Below are positions 17,288 through 27,083 of a stretch of 64,000 nt of DNA, one piece after another (the first letter of the stretch is position 1; each line of letters begins with the position of its first letter). The notes beneath the pieces were generated by a model that worked only from the letters and a program-made list of their open reading frames with translations, made no database searches and was not told the DNA's origin. This DNA is from Pseudoxanthomonas sp. SE1 (GTDB taxonomy: Bacteria > Pseudomonadota > Gammaproteobacteria > Xanthomonadales > Xanthomonadaceae). The stretch is taken from NCBI RefSeq assembly GCF_029542205.1, contig NZ_CP113783.1, forward strand, positions 1,355,001 through 1,419,000, written 5' to 3'. Position numbers and translations under genes: made by a program.

Positions 17288-17953
17288 TCAGTCGCGCCGC
17301 GACGCCAGCCGGTCCGCCAGTCGCGTCGGCTCCGGCAGGCGGTAGCCACGCAGGGCACGCAGTACCCAGTCGAGAGCGCCCTGCATCGACACCCGGTGGC
17401 CAGGCGACACGATCAACGGATTGCAGCGCACCTTGCTGCGCAGCGCCCAGCCGATCTGCTCGCCGCGATGGATGAGGGGCGTGCGCTCTCCGGGCGTCGC
17501 GCCAAGCGCGTCGTGCTTGCCGCACAGCACGTTTTTCGCCACGCCGATGCTGGGCAGTCCGGTCGCCACGCCGAAATGCGCGGCGATGCCGAGCCTGCGC
17601 GGATGGGCGATGCCCTGGCCATCGATGAACGCAAGGTCGGGCGCGTGCGGCAGGCGGTCGAGCGCGGCAATCAGCGCGGGCAGCTCACGGAAGCTCAGCA
17701 GGCCGGGGACGTAGGGCATGGAGGTGGGGACGCGCACCACCTCCGACGCAACGGGTTGCAGCGTGTCGGCGGCGAGCAGCACGGCGGCGGCGCGCGTGAC
17801 GGCGCCTTCGTCTTCGAAACCGACATCGAAACCCGCCAGCCAGCGCGGTGCTTCAGGTACGTCATCGCGTACCGCCACTTCACCGGCGAGGCGTTCCTGC
17901 AGGCGTCGCGCATCCGCGATGCTGCCGTCCCAATCGCCGAACACGCGACTCAT
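17288..17953 (-). CDS. nfi: endonuclease V (deoxyinosine 3' endonuclease)
   Basis: DNA repair nuclease, 221 aa, that nicks the second phosphodiester 3' of deoxyinosine. The catalytic Asp lies in [11 protein letters not shown], and the block [20 protein letters not shown] and [15 protein letters not shown] are almost diagnostic of Nfi. [11 protein letters not shown] is the DNA-wedge region. The start at 17953 overlaps the stop of the upstream phosphatase gene (ATGA), so the two are translationally coupled. Length equals that of E. coli Nfi. Confidence 0.94.
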   Translation of the reverse strand: MSRVFGDWDGSIADARRLQERLAGEVAVRDDVPEAPRWLAGFDVGFEDEGAVTRAAAVLLAADTLQPVASEVVRVPTSMPYVPGLLSFRELPALIAALDRLPHAPDLAFIDGQGIAHPRRLGIAAHFGVATGLPSIGVAKNVLCGKHDALGATPGERTPLIHRGEQIGWALRSKVRCNPLIVSPGHRVSMQGALDWVLRALRGYRLPEPTRLADRLASRRD

Positions 17954-18495
17954 GGGGTCGATGGCGCGCCGTAGCGCTGCACTTCGAGCGTGGCGCGGCC
18001 ATCGGCGCCGATGCGAACGAGGGACACGCGGTCGTACTCGTTGTCGTCCATGGGCGCGGTCGCGCATCCGCACAGCGCGGCGACCAGCTCGGGCACGGTA
18101 TTGCTGTGGCCGACGACGAGCACGGTGCCGGCGCGATGCGCCTGTTTCCAATGCATGGCGATCTCGCCGGCCGGACCGCGCGCGTAGTACGCCGTCACCG
18201 GGACCGAATGCGTCTCCGCGACGGGATGCGCGGTTTGCTGCGTTCTCCGGAACTCGGTGGCATAGACGGCCGTCAGCGGGGCATCACGCAGGCGCTCGGC
18301 GAGGATGCGCGCACGCGCCCGTCCTGCCGCGGAGAGGCTGGGATCCTCGGCGTCGTCGGTCGCCTTCTCGGCATGGCGTACCACCACGTACGTCAGGGGC
18401 GCGGACGGTTCGCGAGGCGACAGCGTGCCGCAGCCGGAGGCGAGCGATGCCAGCAGCAACAGGACGGGAAAGCGGAACCGGTGCGGCAGGCGCAT
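17950..18495 (-). CDS. histidine phosphatase (SixA-like) lipoprotein
   Basis: 181 aa protein of the histidine phosphatase superfamily. The catalytic RHAEK motif occurs at about residue 45 and the second catalytic His in [10 protein letters not shown]. The N-terminus [22 protein letters not shown] is a lipoprotein signal with a cysteine after LASG, so the enzyme is probably membrane-anchored in the periplasm. The ATG at 18495 follows AGGAA. It is coupled by ATGA to endonuclease V. Substrate unknown. Confidence 0.85.
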   Translation of the reverse strand: MRLPHRFRFPVLLLLASLASGCGTLSPREPSAPLTYVVVRHAEKATDDAEDPSLSAAGRARARILAERLRDAPLTAVYATEFRRTQQTAHPVAETHSVPVTAYYARGPAGEIAMHWKQAHRAGTVLVVGHSNTVPELVAALCGCATAPMDDNEYDRVSLVRIGADGRATLEVQRYGAPSTP

Positions 18496-18611
18496 GACAT
18501 TCCTGGATGAAGGGCGGGCGGCGAGCGTGCAACGGACGGTGGCCCGGCGCAAGCGGTGTCGTCACGGCGCTGCGGCTACGATAGGGCCAGGTCCGTGAAG
18601 AGGGGGAGACC

Positions 18612-20162
18612 ATGCGCAAGTGGCTGCGCCGGGTGGGCATAGCCCTGCTGTTGCTGGTGGTGGCGTCGGCGATGGCGCTGTACAGCTACGGTCGATTTGC
18701 CGAGGGCGCGCGCGGTCCGGCGTCGCAGTCGTTGCCGACGGCGGCCGATGCGACGGCACTCGATCGTGCCATTGCGCCGATGCTGCACGAACGTCGCGGG
18801 CAGAGCGGCATGGCGCTGTTGTCGGACAACCTGGACGCCTTCACGGTACGCGCCGCCACGGCGCGTGCGGCGGGCCGCAGCCTGGACCTGCAGTACTACA
18901 TCTGGAACCAGGACTTCACCGGCAACCTGCTGAGCTATGAAGCGCTGCGCGCGGCCGACCGCGGCGTGCGCGTGCGCCTGTTGCTGGACGACATGACCGC
19001 GCACGGCAAGGACTCCCACCTGGCTGCGCTGGATGCACATCGCAACATCGAGGTGCGCCTGTTCAATCCTTCGCGCAGTCGTGCCGGCGTACTGGGGCGC
19101 GCCAGCGAGATGCTGCTGCGCCCGGTCAGCATGAACCGCCGCATGCACAACAAGGCCTGGATCGCCGATGGACGCGTGGCCGTCGTGGGCGGCCGCAATG
19201 TGGGCGACGAGTATTTCGACGCCGCCGCGCAGACCAATTTCCTCGATCTGGATGCGGTACTGGTCGGACCTGCGGTCGCACAGGCAGCGGCAATCTTCGA
19301 CGACTTCTGGAACAGCGCCTCGGTCATTCCGCTCGCAGCGCTGACGACCGCGGAGGAGGGCGCGCTGGAGCGGTTGCGCGAGAACGGCGATGCCGGCTAT
19401 GCGTCCGCGCAGGCGGGCGACTATGTGGCGAGGTTGCGGCGTTCACCCGGCGTCCGCGCGCTGGCGGGAGGCAATACGCTGCACTGGCTGGACGATGTGG
19501 GTGTGTATTCCGATCCCGCCTCCAAGGGCCGGGGGGAAGGACAGGGCCAGTGGCTGGTCCACCGGCTGGGCAAGGCGATGGGTGAGGCCAAGCGCGAACT
19601 CCGGGTGATCTCGCCGTACTTCGTGCCGGGCGACGAGGGCACGCGCTGGCTGGTGGCCAGGCGTGCGCAGGGGGTGGATGTCAGCGTACTGACGAACTCG
19701 CTGGCCGCCAACGACGTCATGGCCGTGCATGGGGGATACGCTCCCTACCGGGTACCGTTGCTGGAAGGCGGCGTGACGCTGTTCGAGCTGATGCCGCATG
19801 GCGACCAGGACAGCAGCCTGTTCGGTTCCAGCGGTGCCAGCCTGCATACGAAGGCCTTCGCCGTGGACGATGACGCCGGCTTCATCGGTTCCTTCAATCT
19901 CGACCCGCGCTCGGTCAACCTCAACACCGAGATGGGCGTGCTGTTCCGCGACCGTGGCGCCGCCGCCGCACTGCTGCGCAGCTACCAGGCCAAGATCGCG
20001 CCGGACACGAGCTATCGCGTGTACCTGCAGGATGGCGCGCTGCGCTGGGAAGACGCCTCGCAACAGCCACCGCGCGTCTGGGACCGCGAGCCGGAAGCCA
20101 GCGTATGGCGTCGCTGGACCGCACGCGCCATCGGCTGGCTGCCGGTCGAGTCCCAACTGTAG
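18612..20162 (+). CDS. phospholipase D family protein (cardiolipin synthase C-like)
   Basis: 516 aa membrane-anchored member of the phospholipase D superfamily. One N-terminal transmembrane helix, VGIALLLLVVASAMALYSY, is followed by two HKD catalytic motifs: HNKAWIADGRVAVVGGRNVG in the first half and HTKAFAVDDDAGFIGSFN in the second. The layout matches ClsC/YmdC-type enzymes that join phosphatidyl groups to make cardiolipin. GGGGGAGACC precedes the ATG. Divergent from the phosphatase gene at 18495 across 116 bases. Confidence 0.88.
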   Translation: MRKWLRRVGIALLLLVVASAMALYSYGRFAEGARGPASQSLPTAADATALDRAIAPMLHERRGQSGMALLSDNLDAFTVRAATARAAGRSLDLQYYIWNQDFTGNLLSYEALRAADRGVRVRLLLDDMTAHGKDSHLAALDAHRNIEVRLFNPSRSRAGVLGRASEMLLRPVSMNRRMHNKAWIADGRVAVVGGRNVGDEYFDAAAQTNFLDLDAVLVGPAVAQAAAIFDDFWNSASVIPLAALTTAEEGALERLRENGDAGYASAQAGDYVARLRRSPGVRALAGGNTLHWLDDVGVYSDPASKGRGEGQGQWLVHRLGKAMGEAKRELRVISPYFVPGDEGTRWLVARRAQGVDVSVLTNSLAANDVMAVHGGYAPYRVPLLEGGVTLFELMPHGDQDSSLFGSSGASLHTKAFAVDDDAGFIGSFNLDPRSVNLNTEMGVLFRDRGAAAALLRSYQAKIAPDTSYRVYLQDGALRWEDASQQPPRVWDREPEASVWRRWTARAIGWLPVESQL

Positions 20163-20292
20163 CGTGCGCCACGCGCACGACCGCACGAGGTCAAGCCGCG
20201 CGTCGTGCGCATGGCGCACGCTACGGGTCGGCCATGCGCACTACCGCGTGATCCGTCAACACCCGCGGTCGTGCGCACAGCGCACGCTACGA
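20160..20292. repeat. nested palindromic repeats after the phospholipase gene
   Basis: An inverted repeat with arms GTAGCGTGCGCCACGCGCA and the matching GCGCATGGCGCACGCTAC is followed within 60 bases by a partial third copy, GTGCGCACAGCGCACGCTACG. The repeat starts at the phospholipase stop codon and ends at the mfd stop, so it lies between convergent genes and may end both transcripts. Confidence 0.75.
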
Positions 20293-20293
20293 A

Positions 20294-23200
20294 TCATGTG
20301 GCCAGCGTGGTCAACAGGCCCTTCGCCGCATTGAAGCGGTCGGGCGCGTCCGGCAGGGGCACCTTGATGCGCAGCTTGTCCGGGCCGTCCATGGTGTAGA
20401 GCTTCGGCTGCTTCTGGATCAGCTGGATGACCGCCATCGGGTCGATCTTCGGCTTGGTCTCGAACACGATGCGGCCGCCATGCTCGCCCAGCTCCAGCTT
20501 GCGTATGCCCATCTCGTTCGCGGCGAGTTTCAGTTCCGCCGTGGCGAACAGGTACTTGGCCGGGTCCGGAAGCAGGCCGAAGCGGTCGATCATCTCCACC
20601 TGCAGGTCGCGCAGTTCGTCCTTGTCGCGCGCGCTGCTGATGCGCTTGTACAGGGTCAGGCGCGTGTGCACGTCGGGCAGGTAGTCATCCGGGATCAACG
20701 ACGGCACGTTCAGTTCGACTTCCGCGCCGCGGCGTTCCTGGCCCAGGTCCACGTCGGGCAGGTGGCCGGCCTTGATCGAACGCACCGCGCGCTCGAGCAG
20801 TTCGGTGTACAGGCTGAAGCCCACCTCCGCCATCTGGCCACTCTGGTCTTCGCCCAGCAGTTCGCCGGCGCCACGGATTTCGAGATCGTGCGTGGCCAGG
20901 GTGAAGCCGGCGCCCAACTCGTCCATCGAGGCGATCGCGTCCAGCCGGCGTTGCGCATCGGCGGTGATGCTGCGCTTGTCCGGCACCACGAGGTACGCGT
21001 AGCTGCGATGGTGCGAACGGCCGACGCGCCCGCGCAGCTGGTGAAGCTGCGCCAGGCCGAACTTGTCGGCGCGGTTCATGATGATGGTGTTGGCGTTGGG
21101 TATGTCGATGCCGGACTCGATGATGGTCGTGCACAGCAGCACGTTGAAGCGCTGCTTCTGGAAATCCAGCATCACCTGTTCCAGCTCGCGTTCCGGCATC
21201 TGGCCGTGCGCCACGCCGATGCGCGCTTCCGGCACCAGTTCCTGCAGGTCGCGCTGCATGCGCCCGATGCTTTCCACATCGTTGTGCAGGAAGTACACCT
21301 GGCCGCCGCGCGACAGCTCGCGCTGGAAGGCCTCCTTCAGCATCGCCGCGTCCCATGGCGTGACGAAGGTCTGCACGGCCATGCGGTTGGCCGGCGGCGT
21401 GGCGATGATGGACAGGTCGCGCAGGCCGGCCATGGCCATGTTGAGCGTGCGCGGGATGGGCGTGGCGGTCAGCGTCAGCAGGTGCACGTTCGCGCGCAAC
21501 GCCTTCAGCGCTTCCTTCTGGCGCACGCCGAAGCGCTGTTCCTCGTCCACGATCACCAGCCCGAGATCCTTGAACTTCACGTCCGGTTGCAGCAGGCGAT
21601 GCGTGCCGACGATGACGTCCAGCTTGCCTTCCGCCAGGCGGTCGAGCTCGGCCTTGATCTCCTTGGTGGTCTTGAAGCGCGACAGCACTTCCACCTTCAG
21701 CGGCCAGTCGGCGAAGCGGTCGCGGAAGTTGCGGTAGTGCTGCTCGGCCAGCAGTGTGGTGGGCACCAGCACCGCCACCTGCTTGCCGGCGCTGGCGGCG
21801 GCGAACGCGGCACGCACGGCGACTTCGGTCTTGCCGAAGCCCACGTCGCCGCAGACCACGCGGTCCATCGGCTGGCTGCTGGCCAGGTCGCGGATGACGG
21901 CTTCGATGGCATGGTGCTGATCGGGCGTCTCCTCGAACGGGAAGCCGGCCGCGAACGGTTCGTACATCGCGCGGTCCAGGTGCAGCGCCAGGCCGGCGCG
22001 CGCCTGCCGGCGTGCCTGGATTTCCAGCAGTTCGGCGGCGACGTCGCGGACCTTCTCGGCGGCCTTTTTCTTGGCCTTGGCCCATGCCTCGCCACCGAGC
22101 GAATGCAGCGGCGCCGTTTCCACCGACGCGCCGGAGTAGCGGCTGATCAGGTGCAGCTGCGCCACCGGCACGTACAGGCGGTCGCCCTTGGCGTATTCGA
22201 TCTCGAGGAACTCGCCCGGCATGCCGCCCACGTCCATCGCGATCAGTCCGCGATAGCGGCCGACGCCGTGGTCTTCATGGACGATGGGCGCGCCTTCGGT
22301 CAGTTCGCCGAGGTCGCGGATGATCGCCTCGGGCTCGCGGCCGGTGCGTTTGCGGCGGTGCGCCTGGGTGGCGCGCTCGGGGAACAGCTGGCGCTCGGTG
22401 AGTACCGCGATGCACGGGTCGTCCAGTGCGAAACCGTCTTCCAGTGGCGCCACGCCGATCGCGAAGCGGGGAAGCCCCTCTCCCTCCGGGAGAGGGGTCG
22501 GGGTGGGGGCGCGGGAGGTGCGCGATGGTTCCGTTGTCGAGGTCTCCGCCGCACCCTCATCCGGCGCTTCGCGCCACCTTCTCCCGGAGGGAGAAGGGAA
22601 GAAGGCGGCAAAATCGGCGACGACCACCGGCTTCAGCTCCGCCGCCTGCAGCACTTCCAGCAGGGCCTCGCGGCGACCGGGCGAGTCAGCGGCGATCAGC
22701 ACGCGGCCCGGGTAGTGGCCGAGGAACGACTTCAGGGCCTCGCCCGCAGGTGCGTCCTTCGCCGCGACTGGCAGCGGCGGCAATGGCTGGTCGCCCAGCG
22801 GCAGCGCGTCGAGATGGCGGTTGTGCTGGGGACCGCAGACTTCCACGCGCGCGCGCTGGTTGAGTTGCTCGCGCAGGCCATCCGGCGGCAGGTACAGCTC
22901 TTCCGGCGGCAACAGCGGGCGTTCGATGTCGTGGCGGCGCTGCTCGTAGCGGTTGCGTGTCTGCGCCCAGAAGGCCTCAGCGGCTTCACCGAAGCCGTCG
23001 GTGAGCACGGGCAGCGTGTTTTCCTGCAGATAGTCGAACAGCGTGGAGGTCTGGTCGAAGAACAGCGGGAGGTAGTACTCCACGCCCGCCGGTGCCAAAC
23101 CGGACTTGAGGTCCTGATAGAGCGCACTGCGGCGCGTGTCCACGTCGAAGCGGTCGCGCAGCAGCGTCATCGCGCGCTCCACCGACCGCTCGTCCAGGGG

Positions 23201-23881
23201 CACTTCGCGCCCGGGCAGCAATCGCACGGCATCGGTCCGGTCGAGCGAGCGCTGGCTTTCCGGGTCGAAATGGCGGATCGAGTCGATGCTGTCGTCAAGC
23301 AGTTCGATCCGCAGCGGCGCCTCCGCGCCCATCGGATAGACATCCAGCAGGCCGCCACGCACGGCGAAGTCGCCCGGGTCCAGCACTTGCGGGACATGGC
23401 GGTAGCTGGCGGCTTCCAGGCGGCGTTTCTCGGCATCGAAATCGAGTTGCTGTCCGACGCGATAGTCGAAGCTGCCGCCAACGATGTGGCGCAGCGGCGA
23501 CAGGCGCTGCATCAGCGTCTGCACCGGCACGATCACGATGCCGCGCGCCAGCGTGGGCAGGCGGTGCAGCGCGGCCAGGCGCTGCGACACGATGTCCGGG
23601 TGCGGGCTGAACTGGTCGTAGGGCAGCGTCTCCCAATCCGGGAACGGCACCACCGGCACGTCGGCCACCGTGCCCAGCAAGGTGTGCAGGTCCGCTTCCA
23701 CCTGGTGCGCTTCGTGGTTGTCGCGCGCAACGACCAGTAATGGCCCGTCATGCGCGCGCGCGGCGGAGGCGATGGACCAGGCCAGCGCGGTGGGCGACGC
23801 GGGCGCGCGCCACCAGGCGCGGGACTGGCCGCCACGAGGCAGGGGCGGAGCGGGCGGGGCAGGTTTCTTGGTATCGGTCAT
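20294..23881 (-). CDS. mfd: transcription-repair coupling factor with an in-frame repeat-derived insert
   Basis: Mfd, 1195 aa, displaces stalled RNA polymerase and recruits UvrA. Walker A is GDVGFGKTEV, the DEEQ box IVDEEQRFG, then TATPIPRTLNMAM and LLCTTIIESGIDIPNANTII of the RecG-like translocase; the RNA polymerase-interaction region is around GAPIVHEDHGVGRYRGL. The N-terminal UvrB-like domain and C-terminal LKLAANEMGIRKLE part are also present. Residues about 427-470 (PSPSGRRWREAPDEG to PTPLPEGEGL) are not Mfd sequence: they are a dispersed 128-base repeat translated in frame, lying just before the RNA polymerase-interaction domain. The gene remains open throughout, so the protein is probably functional. 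The start at 23881 is the first ATG of the frame. Confidence 0.95.
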   Translation of the reverse strand: MTDTKKPAPPAPPLPRGGQSRAWWRAPASPTALAWSIASAARAHDGPLLVVARDNHEAHQVEADLHTLLGTVADVPVVPFPDWETLPYDQFSPHPDIVSQRLAALHRLPTLARGIVIVPVQTLMQRLSPLRHIVGGSFDYRVGQQLDFDAEKRRLEAASYRHVPQVLDPGDFAVRGGLLDVYPMGAEAPLRIELLDDSIDSIRHFDPESQRSLDRTDAVRLLPGREVPLDERSVERAMTLLRDRFDVDTRRSALYQDLKSGLAPAGVEYYLPLFFDQTSTLFDYLQENTLPVLTDGFGEAAEAFWAQTRNRYEQRRHDIERPLLPPEELYLPPDGLREQLNQRARVEVCGPQHNRHLDALPLGDQPLPPLPVAAKDAPAGEALKSFLGHYPGRVLIAADSPGRREALLEVLQAAELKPVVVADFAAFFPSPSGRRWREAPDEGAAETSTTEPSRTSRAPTPTPLPEGEGLPRFAIGVAPLEDGFALDDPCIAVLTERQLFPERATQAHRRKRTGREPEAIIRDLGELTEGAPIVHEDHGVGRYRGLIAMDVGGMPGEFLEIEYAKGDRLYVPVAQLHLISRYSGASVETAPLHSLGGEAWAKAKKKAAEKVRDVAAELLEIQARRQARAGLALHLDRAMYEPFAAGFPFEETPDQHHAIEAVIRDLASSQPMDRVVCGDVGFGKTEVAVRAAFAAASAGKQVAVLVPTTLLAEQHYRNFRDRFADWPLKVEVLSRFKTTKEIKAELDRLAEGKLDVIVGTHRLLQPDVKFKDLGLVIVDEEQRFGVRQKEALKALRANVHLLTLTATPIPRTLNMAMAGLRDLSIIATPPANRMAVQTFVTPWDAAMLKEAFQRELSRGGQVYFLHNDVESIGRMQRDLQELVPEARIGVAHGQMPERELEQVMLDFQKQRFNVLLCTTIIESGIDIPNANTIIMNRADKFGLAQLHQLRGRVGRSHHRSYAYLVVPDKRSITADAQRRLDAIASMDELGAGFTLATHDLEIRGAGELLGEDQSGQMAEVGFSLYTELLERAVRSIKAGHLPDVDLGQERRGAEVELNVPSLIPDDYLPDVHTRLTLYKRISSARDKDELRDLQVEMIDRFGLLPDPAKYLFATAELKLAANEMGIRKLELGEHGGRIVFETKPKIDPMAVIQLIQKQPKLYTMDGPDKLRIKVPLPDAPDRFNAAKGLLTTLAT
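22473..22600. repeat. dispersed repeat element inserted inside mfd
   Basis: Inverted copy of the element at 5112-5236: GCCCCTCTCC...GGAGAGGGG hairpin, GGGTGGGGGCG interior, and an ACCTTCTCCCGGAGGGAGAAGG hairpin at the other end, with GCGCTTCGCGCCACC beside it. It is read through by mfd without a stop, adding about 43 residues rich in Pro, Arg, Glu and Ser. Confidence 0.88.
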
Positions 23882-23985
23882 GGGTACACAAAACAGCGGC
23901 AGCGCCGGACACCATGGGGTGCCCAGCGCAAAGGGAGGTGGAGTTTACCAAGTGCGCGCCGACGGGCCGTCACGCCCGGGACGGA

Positions 23986-24258
23986 TCACTCGGCGGTGAG
24001 GGGGTCGATCACCTGCGTCACCGTGGAAATGCGGTTGGCCGGGAAGCCACCAAGGCGTGCGTGTTCGCGGACCAGCGCTTCGCTGGGGGCGCGGTAGACG
24101 CAATAGACCTTGTCGTCGGTGACATAGCTGTGTTCCCACTGCACCAGCGGGCCGAGCTCGGACAACACGCTGCAGGACTTCTGCGAGACGGCCTTCAGTT
24201 CGGCCGGCGTCATCAGGCCAGCCCCCTCGATGTCGCGTTCGATGAGGTAACGGGGCAT
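23986..24258 (-). CDS. DUF4242 (SCO4226-like) small protein
   Basis: 90 aa protein, MPRYLIERDIEGAGLM at the N-terminus and FPANRISTVTQVIDPLTAE at the end, a ferredoxin-like fold family (DUF4242) of which some members bind nickel. The middle WEHSYVTDDKVYCVYRAPS fits the family. It starts at 24258 after a GAGGAG purine run, 19 bases from the end of the upstream methyltransferase gene, so the two are probably cotranscribed. Function unknown. Confidence 0.8.
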   Translation of the reverse strand: MPRYLIERDIEGAGLMTPAELKAVSQKSCSVLSELGPLVQWEHSYVTDDKVYCVYRAPSEALVREHARLGGFPANRISTVTQVIDPLTAE

Positions 24259-24277
24259 GGCGATCTCCTCGGCGGGC

Positions 24278-25327
24278 TCAGGGGCGGGCTTCCAGTACCA
24301 GGTTGAACGGCGTTTGTGCCGCGCGCCGGAAACGCCGGAATCCGCCTTCCGCCATGACCTGGTGCAGCCGGGCCTGGCCAGCCTGGGCGCCAAGCGCCGG
24401 TCCATGGCGGGCCAGCGACACCGGCACGCAGATCTGCGACGACGCGCCGTAGTACACGCGCCCCACCGCATTGAGATTGTCTTGCACATGGTCGCCGGCG
24501 AAGGGCTCCACCAGCAGGCAGTGGCCGTCCGGTTTGAGGGCGTCGTGGGCGTGTCGTGCCGCACCGATCGGGTCGCCCATGTCGTGCAGGCAGTCGAAGA
24601 ACGTCACCAGGTCCAGGCCCTCTTCGCCGTAGCTGACCGCGTCGGCCACCTCGAAGCGCGCATTGCGCACGCCGCTTGCCTGCGCGCGTTCGTTGGCGGT
24701 GCGGATCGAATCCGCGTGGTAGTCGTAGCCGACGAACTGCGAATGCGGGAAAGCCCTGGCCATCAGTACCGTGCTGGCGCCATGGCCGCAGCCAACGTCC
24801 GCCACCAATGCGCCGTGCGCGAGCTTGTCCACCACGCCGTCCAGCGCGGGCAACCATTCGGCCAGCAGGTGGGCGTGGTAACCAGCGCGGAAGAAGCGCT
24901 CGGTGCCATGGAACAGGCAGGCGTGGTGCTCGCCCCATTCCATGCCCTGGCCGCTGCGGAAGTTCTCGGTGGTGCGCTCCAGTGCATGGAAGGCGGCTTC
25001 GACGATGTAATAGGCGCCGGCCAGGTCGACGGGACTGTCGGGGTTGGCCAGGCAGAGCGCCTGCGCGTCATCGAGCGAATAACGGCCGCTTTCGGCGTCG
25101 TAGGTCACATAGCCGCCGGCGGCCTGGTTGGCCAGCCATTCGCGGATGTAGCGCTCATGCGTGTGCGTACGCTGGGCGAGGTCGGCAGGCGTGCCCGGGG
25201 AATCCGCCAGCGCGCGGTACAAGCCCAGGCGGTCGCCCACCAGCATAAGCGTGGCGCTGATCGCTGCCCCCAGATCGCCGACCGCGCGGCCGAGGAACGC
25301 GTTCAGGCGGTCATTGTCGGTACTCAT
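24278..25327 (-). CDS. class I SAM-dependent methyltransferase with N-terminal winged helix
   Basis: 349 aa. Residues about 1-90 form a helical/winged-helix dimerisation part (QRTHTHERYIREWLANQAAGG), and the Rossmann domain begins with VADVGCGHGAST at about 180, the SAM-binding motif I; DLVTFFDCLHDMGDP is motif IV. This architecture occurs in Rv2258c-like small-molecule methyltransferases. It is probably cotranscribed with the DUF4242 gene. The start MSTDNDRLNAFLGRAVGDL at 25327 is chosen because conservation starts there. Substrate not predictable. Confidence 0.85.
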   Translation of the reverse strand: MSTDNDRLNAFLGRAVGDLGAAISATLMLVGDRLGLYRALADSPGTPADLAQRTHTHERYIREWLANQAAGGYVTYDAESGRYSLDDAQALCLANPDSPVDLAGAYYIVEAAFHALERTTENFRSGQGMEWGEHHACLFHGTERFFRAGYHAHLLAEWLPALDGVVDKLAHGALVADVGCGHGASTVLMARAFPHSQFVGYDYHADSIRTANERAQASGVRNARFEVADAVSYGEEGLDLVTFFDCLHDMGDPIGAARHAHDALKPDGHCLLVEPFAGDHVQDNLNAVGRVYYGASSQICVPVSLARHGPALGAQAGQARLHQVMAEGGFRRFRRAAQTPFNLVLEARP

Positions 25328-25443
25328 GGGCCGTGACCTTGGCAAGCACGGCAGGGCTTGCCGCGAGCCCCCTGCACGGCAGGGTACGCCTGCGCGCCGA
25401 TGCCGGGATGGCCGCTGATCGGAACGCCAGCGCTGCGCGCGGC

Positions 25444-25992
25444 TCAGGCTTCTTCGTTGAGATCCAGTACCACGCGGACCAGGCCCGAGCCGTCGTTCTC
25501 GCGCACGCGCTTGAACCCCAGCGACTGCGCCAGCGCGAGCATCGGCTGGTTGGAATCCAGCACGTCGCCATACAGGCGGTCGAGCTTCTTGGAACGCGCC
25601 CACTTGGCGAGCTTGCGCATCAGGTGGCGGCCCAGCCCCTGGCCGGCGATGAAGTGGCTGACCAGGATGGCGAACTCGGCATCGCGTGTGCGCGCCACCA
25701 TGGCCGCGCGGGCCACCGCACCCACCAGCGCTTCGCCCGGGGGCAACGTTTCGGCGGCGACCAGCGCGAATTCGGTGTTGGGGTCAGGGTGCGCCAGCCG
25801 CTGCGCCATCTCCGGCGTGAGTTCCTTCAGCGCGTAGAGGAAGCGGTGACGTATTTCCTCCGGACCCAGCAGTCCGAATGCGCCCTGGATGGGGCCGGCG
25901 TCTTCAGGCCGGATCGGCCGGATCAACAGTTCGCGCCCGTTGGGCAGACGGAAGTGTTCGTGCCAGGGCGGGAGGCGTTTCGGTGCGGTCAT
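25444..25992 (-). CDS. GNAT N-acetyltransferase
   Basis: 182 aa acetyltransferase. The N-terminal LPNGRELLIRPIRPEDAGPI and the EEIRHRFLYALKELTPEMA segment are typical of Pat/YfiQ-like single-domain GNATs. The acetyl-CoA pyrophosphate loop is GQGLGRHLMRKLAKWAR at about 120. It ends VVLDLNEEA. The ATG at 25992 is taken as the start because the preceding residues are not conserved. It may acetylate protein lysines as its relatives do; this is not shown. Confidence 0.82.
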   Translation of the reverse strand: MTAPKRLPPWHEHFRLPNGRELLIRPIRPEDAGPIQGAFGLLGPEEIRHRFLYALKELTPEMAQRLAHPDPNTEFALVAAETLPPGEALVGAVARAAMVARTRDAEFAILVSHFIAGQGLGRHLMRKLAKWARSKKLDRLYGDVLDSNQPMLALAQSLGFKRVRENDGSGLVRVVLDLNEEA

Positions 25993-26047
25993 GATGTGAT
26001 GCTCGCATGAAATCCGGAGACGGGGCGAGGGCCGTGGCGCCGCTGGT

Positions 26048-27001
26048 TCAGGCGCCGTGGCGTTTGCCGCGCAGGCGCGAGAAGGCGGTGACCACGGCCA
26101 CGACGATCGCGCCGGCCACGATGCCGACGCCTGCATTGAACAGGCCTTCCCACAACCAGCCCGCGCTGCCTTCCGCGTAAGGCTGGATGACGTGGTGCAG
26201 CGCCGGGATGCTGTGCACGAGAATGCCGCCACCGACGAGGAACATCGCGGCGGTGCCGGCGATCGAAAGGAATTTCATCAGGTAGGGCGCGCTGTAGAGG
26301 ATGCCGCGGCCGAAGGCGCGCTTGAACCGCGCCCAGCCGTTCTCGCGGACATCCGAAGTCAATGCCAGGCCGGCATCGTCCAGCTTCACGATGCCGCCCA
26401 CCAGGCCGTACACGCCCACGGTCATGATCGCGGAGATCGCCACCAGCGTGAGCACCTGCTCCATGAAGGTGCGTCCCGTCAGCGTGCCCAGCGAAATGAC
26501 GATGATCTCCGCCGACAGGATGAAGTCGGTACGGATGGCGCCGCGGATCTTGTCCTTCTCGAACGCGACCATGTCCACGTTCGTGTCCTGCACCGCCTTG
26601 ACCAGGTCGGCGTGGTGCTGGCTGTCCTTGTCCTTGCCATGCAGGAACTTGTGCGCAAGCTTCTCCACGCCCTCGAAGCAGAGGAAGGCGCCGCCCAGCA
26701 TCATCAGCGGCGTCACCAGCGGGATGTTATAGCCCTTGCCGTGCAGCCAGGTTTCCAGCGCGCTGATCGCCAGGGCGGCCGGCACCAGGATGGCCTTGTT
26801 GACCACCGACCCCTTCGCCACGGCCCATACCACGGGCAACTCGCGGTCCGCCTTCACGCCGGTGACCTGCTGGGCATTCAGCGCGAGGTCGTCGCCCAGC
26901 ACGCCGGCCGTCTTCTTCGCGGCCACCTTGGTCATCACGGACACATCGTCCAGCAGCGTGGCGATGTCGTCGATCAGGGCGAAGAGACTGGATCCGGCCA
27001 T
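26048..27001 (-). CDS. yedI: DUF808 family inner-membrane protein (YedI-like)
   Basis: 317 aa membrane protein opening MAGSSLFALIDDIATLLDDV, the diagnostic DUF808 start, with LALNAQQVTGVKADRELPVV next. It has about six or seven hydrophobic segments and an amphipathic region GKDKDSQHHADLVKAVQDTN between the second and third. It ends in a short basic tail RLRGKRHGA. Function is not known in any species; the length equals E. coli YedI (305 aa) within a few residues. Confidence 0.9.
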   Translation of the reverse strand: MAGSSLFALIDDIATLLDDVSVMTKVAAKKTAGVLGDDLALNAQQVTGVKADRELPVVWAVAKGSVVNKAILVPAALAISALETWLHGKGYNIPLVTPLMMLGGAFLCFEGVEKLAHKFLHGKDKDSQHHADLVKAVQDTNVDMVAFEKDKIRGAIRTDFILSAEIIVISLGTLTGRTFMEQVLTLVAISAIMTVGVYGLVGGIVKLDDAGLALTSDVRENGWARFKRAFGRGILYSAPYLMKFLSIAGTAAMFLVGGGILVHSIPALHHVIQPYAEGSAGWLWEGLFNAGVGIVAGAIVVAVVTAFSRLRGKRHGA

Positions 27002-27083
27002 AGATGAAGGTCGTCGTCGTGAAGGGGGAGGGCGCGATTCTCGCACAGCCCCCTGACCGGGCCGCGCAATCCCGCGGCGGGGG

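Noticed and set aside
20480..23740. A 1086-codon open frame on the plus strand over mfd
   Set aside because: High GC content keeps the antisense frame open; the product is His/Arg/Gln-rich without any domain, and mfd on the minus strand is unmistakable.
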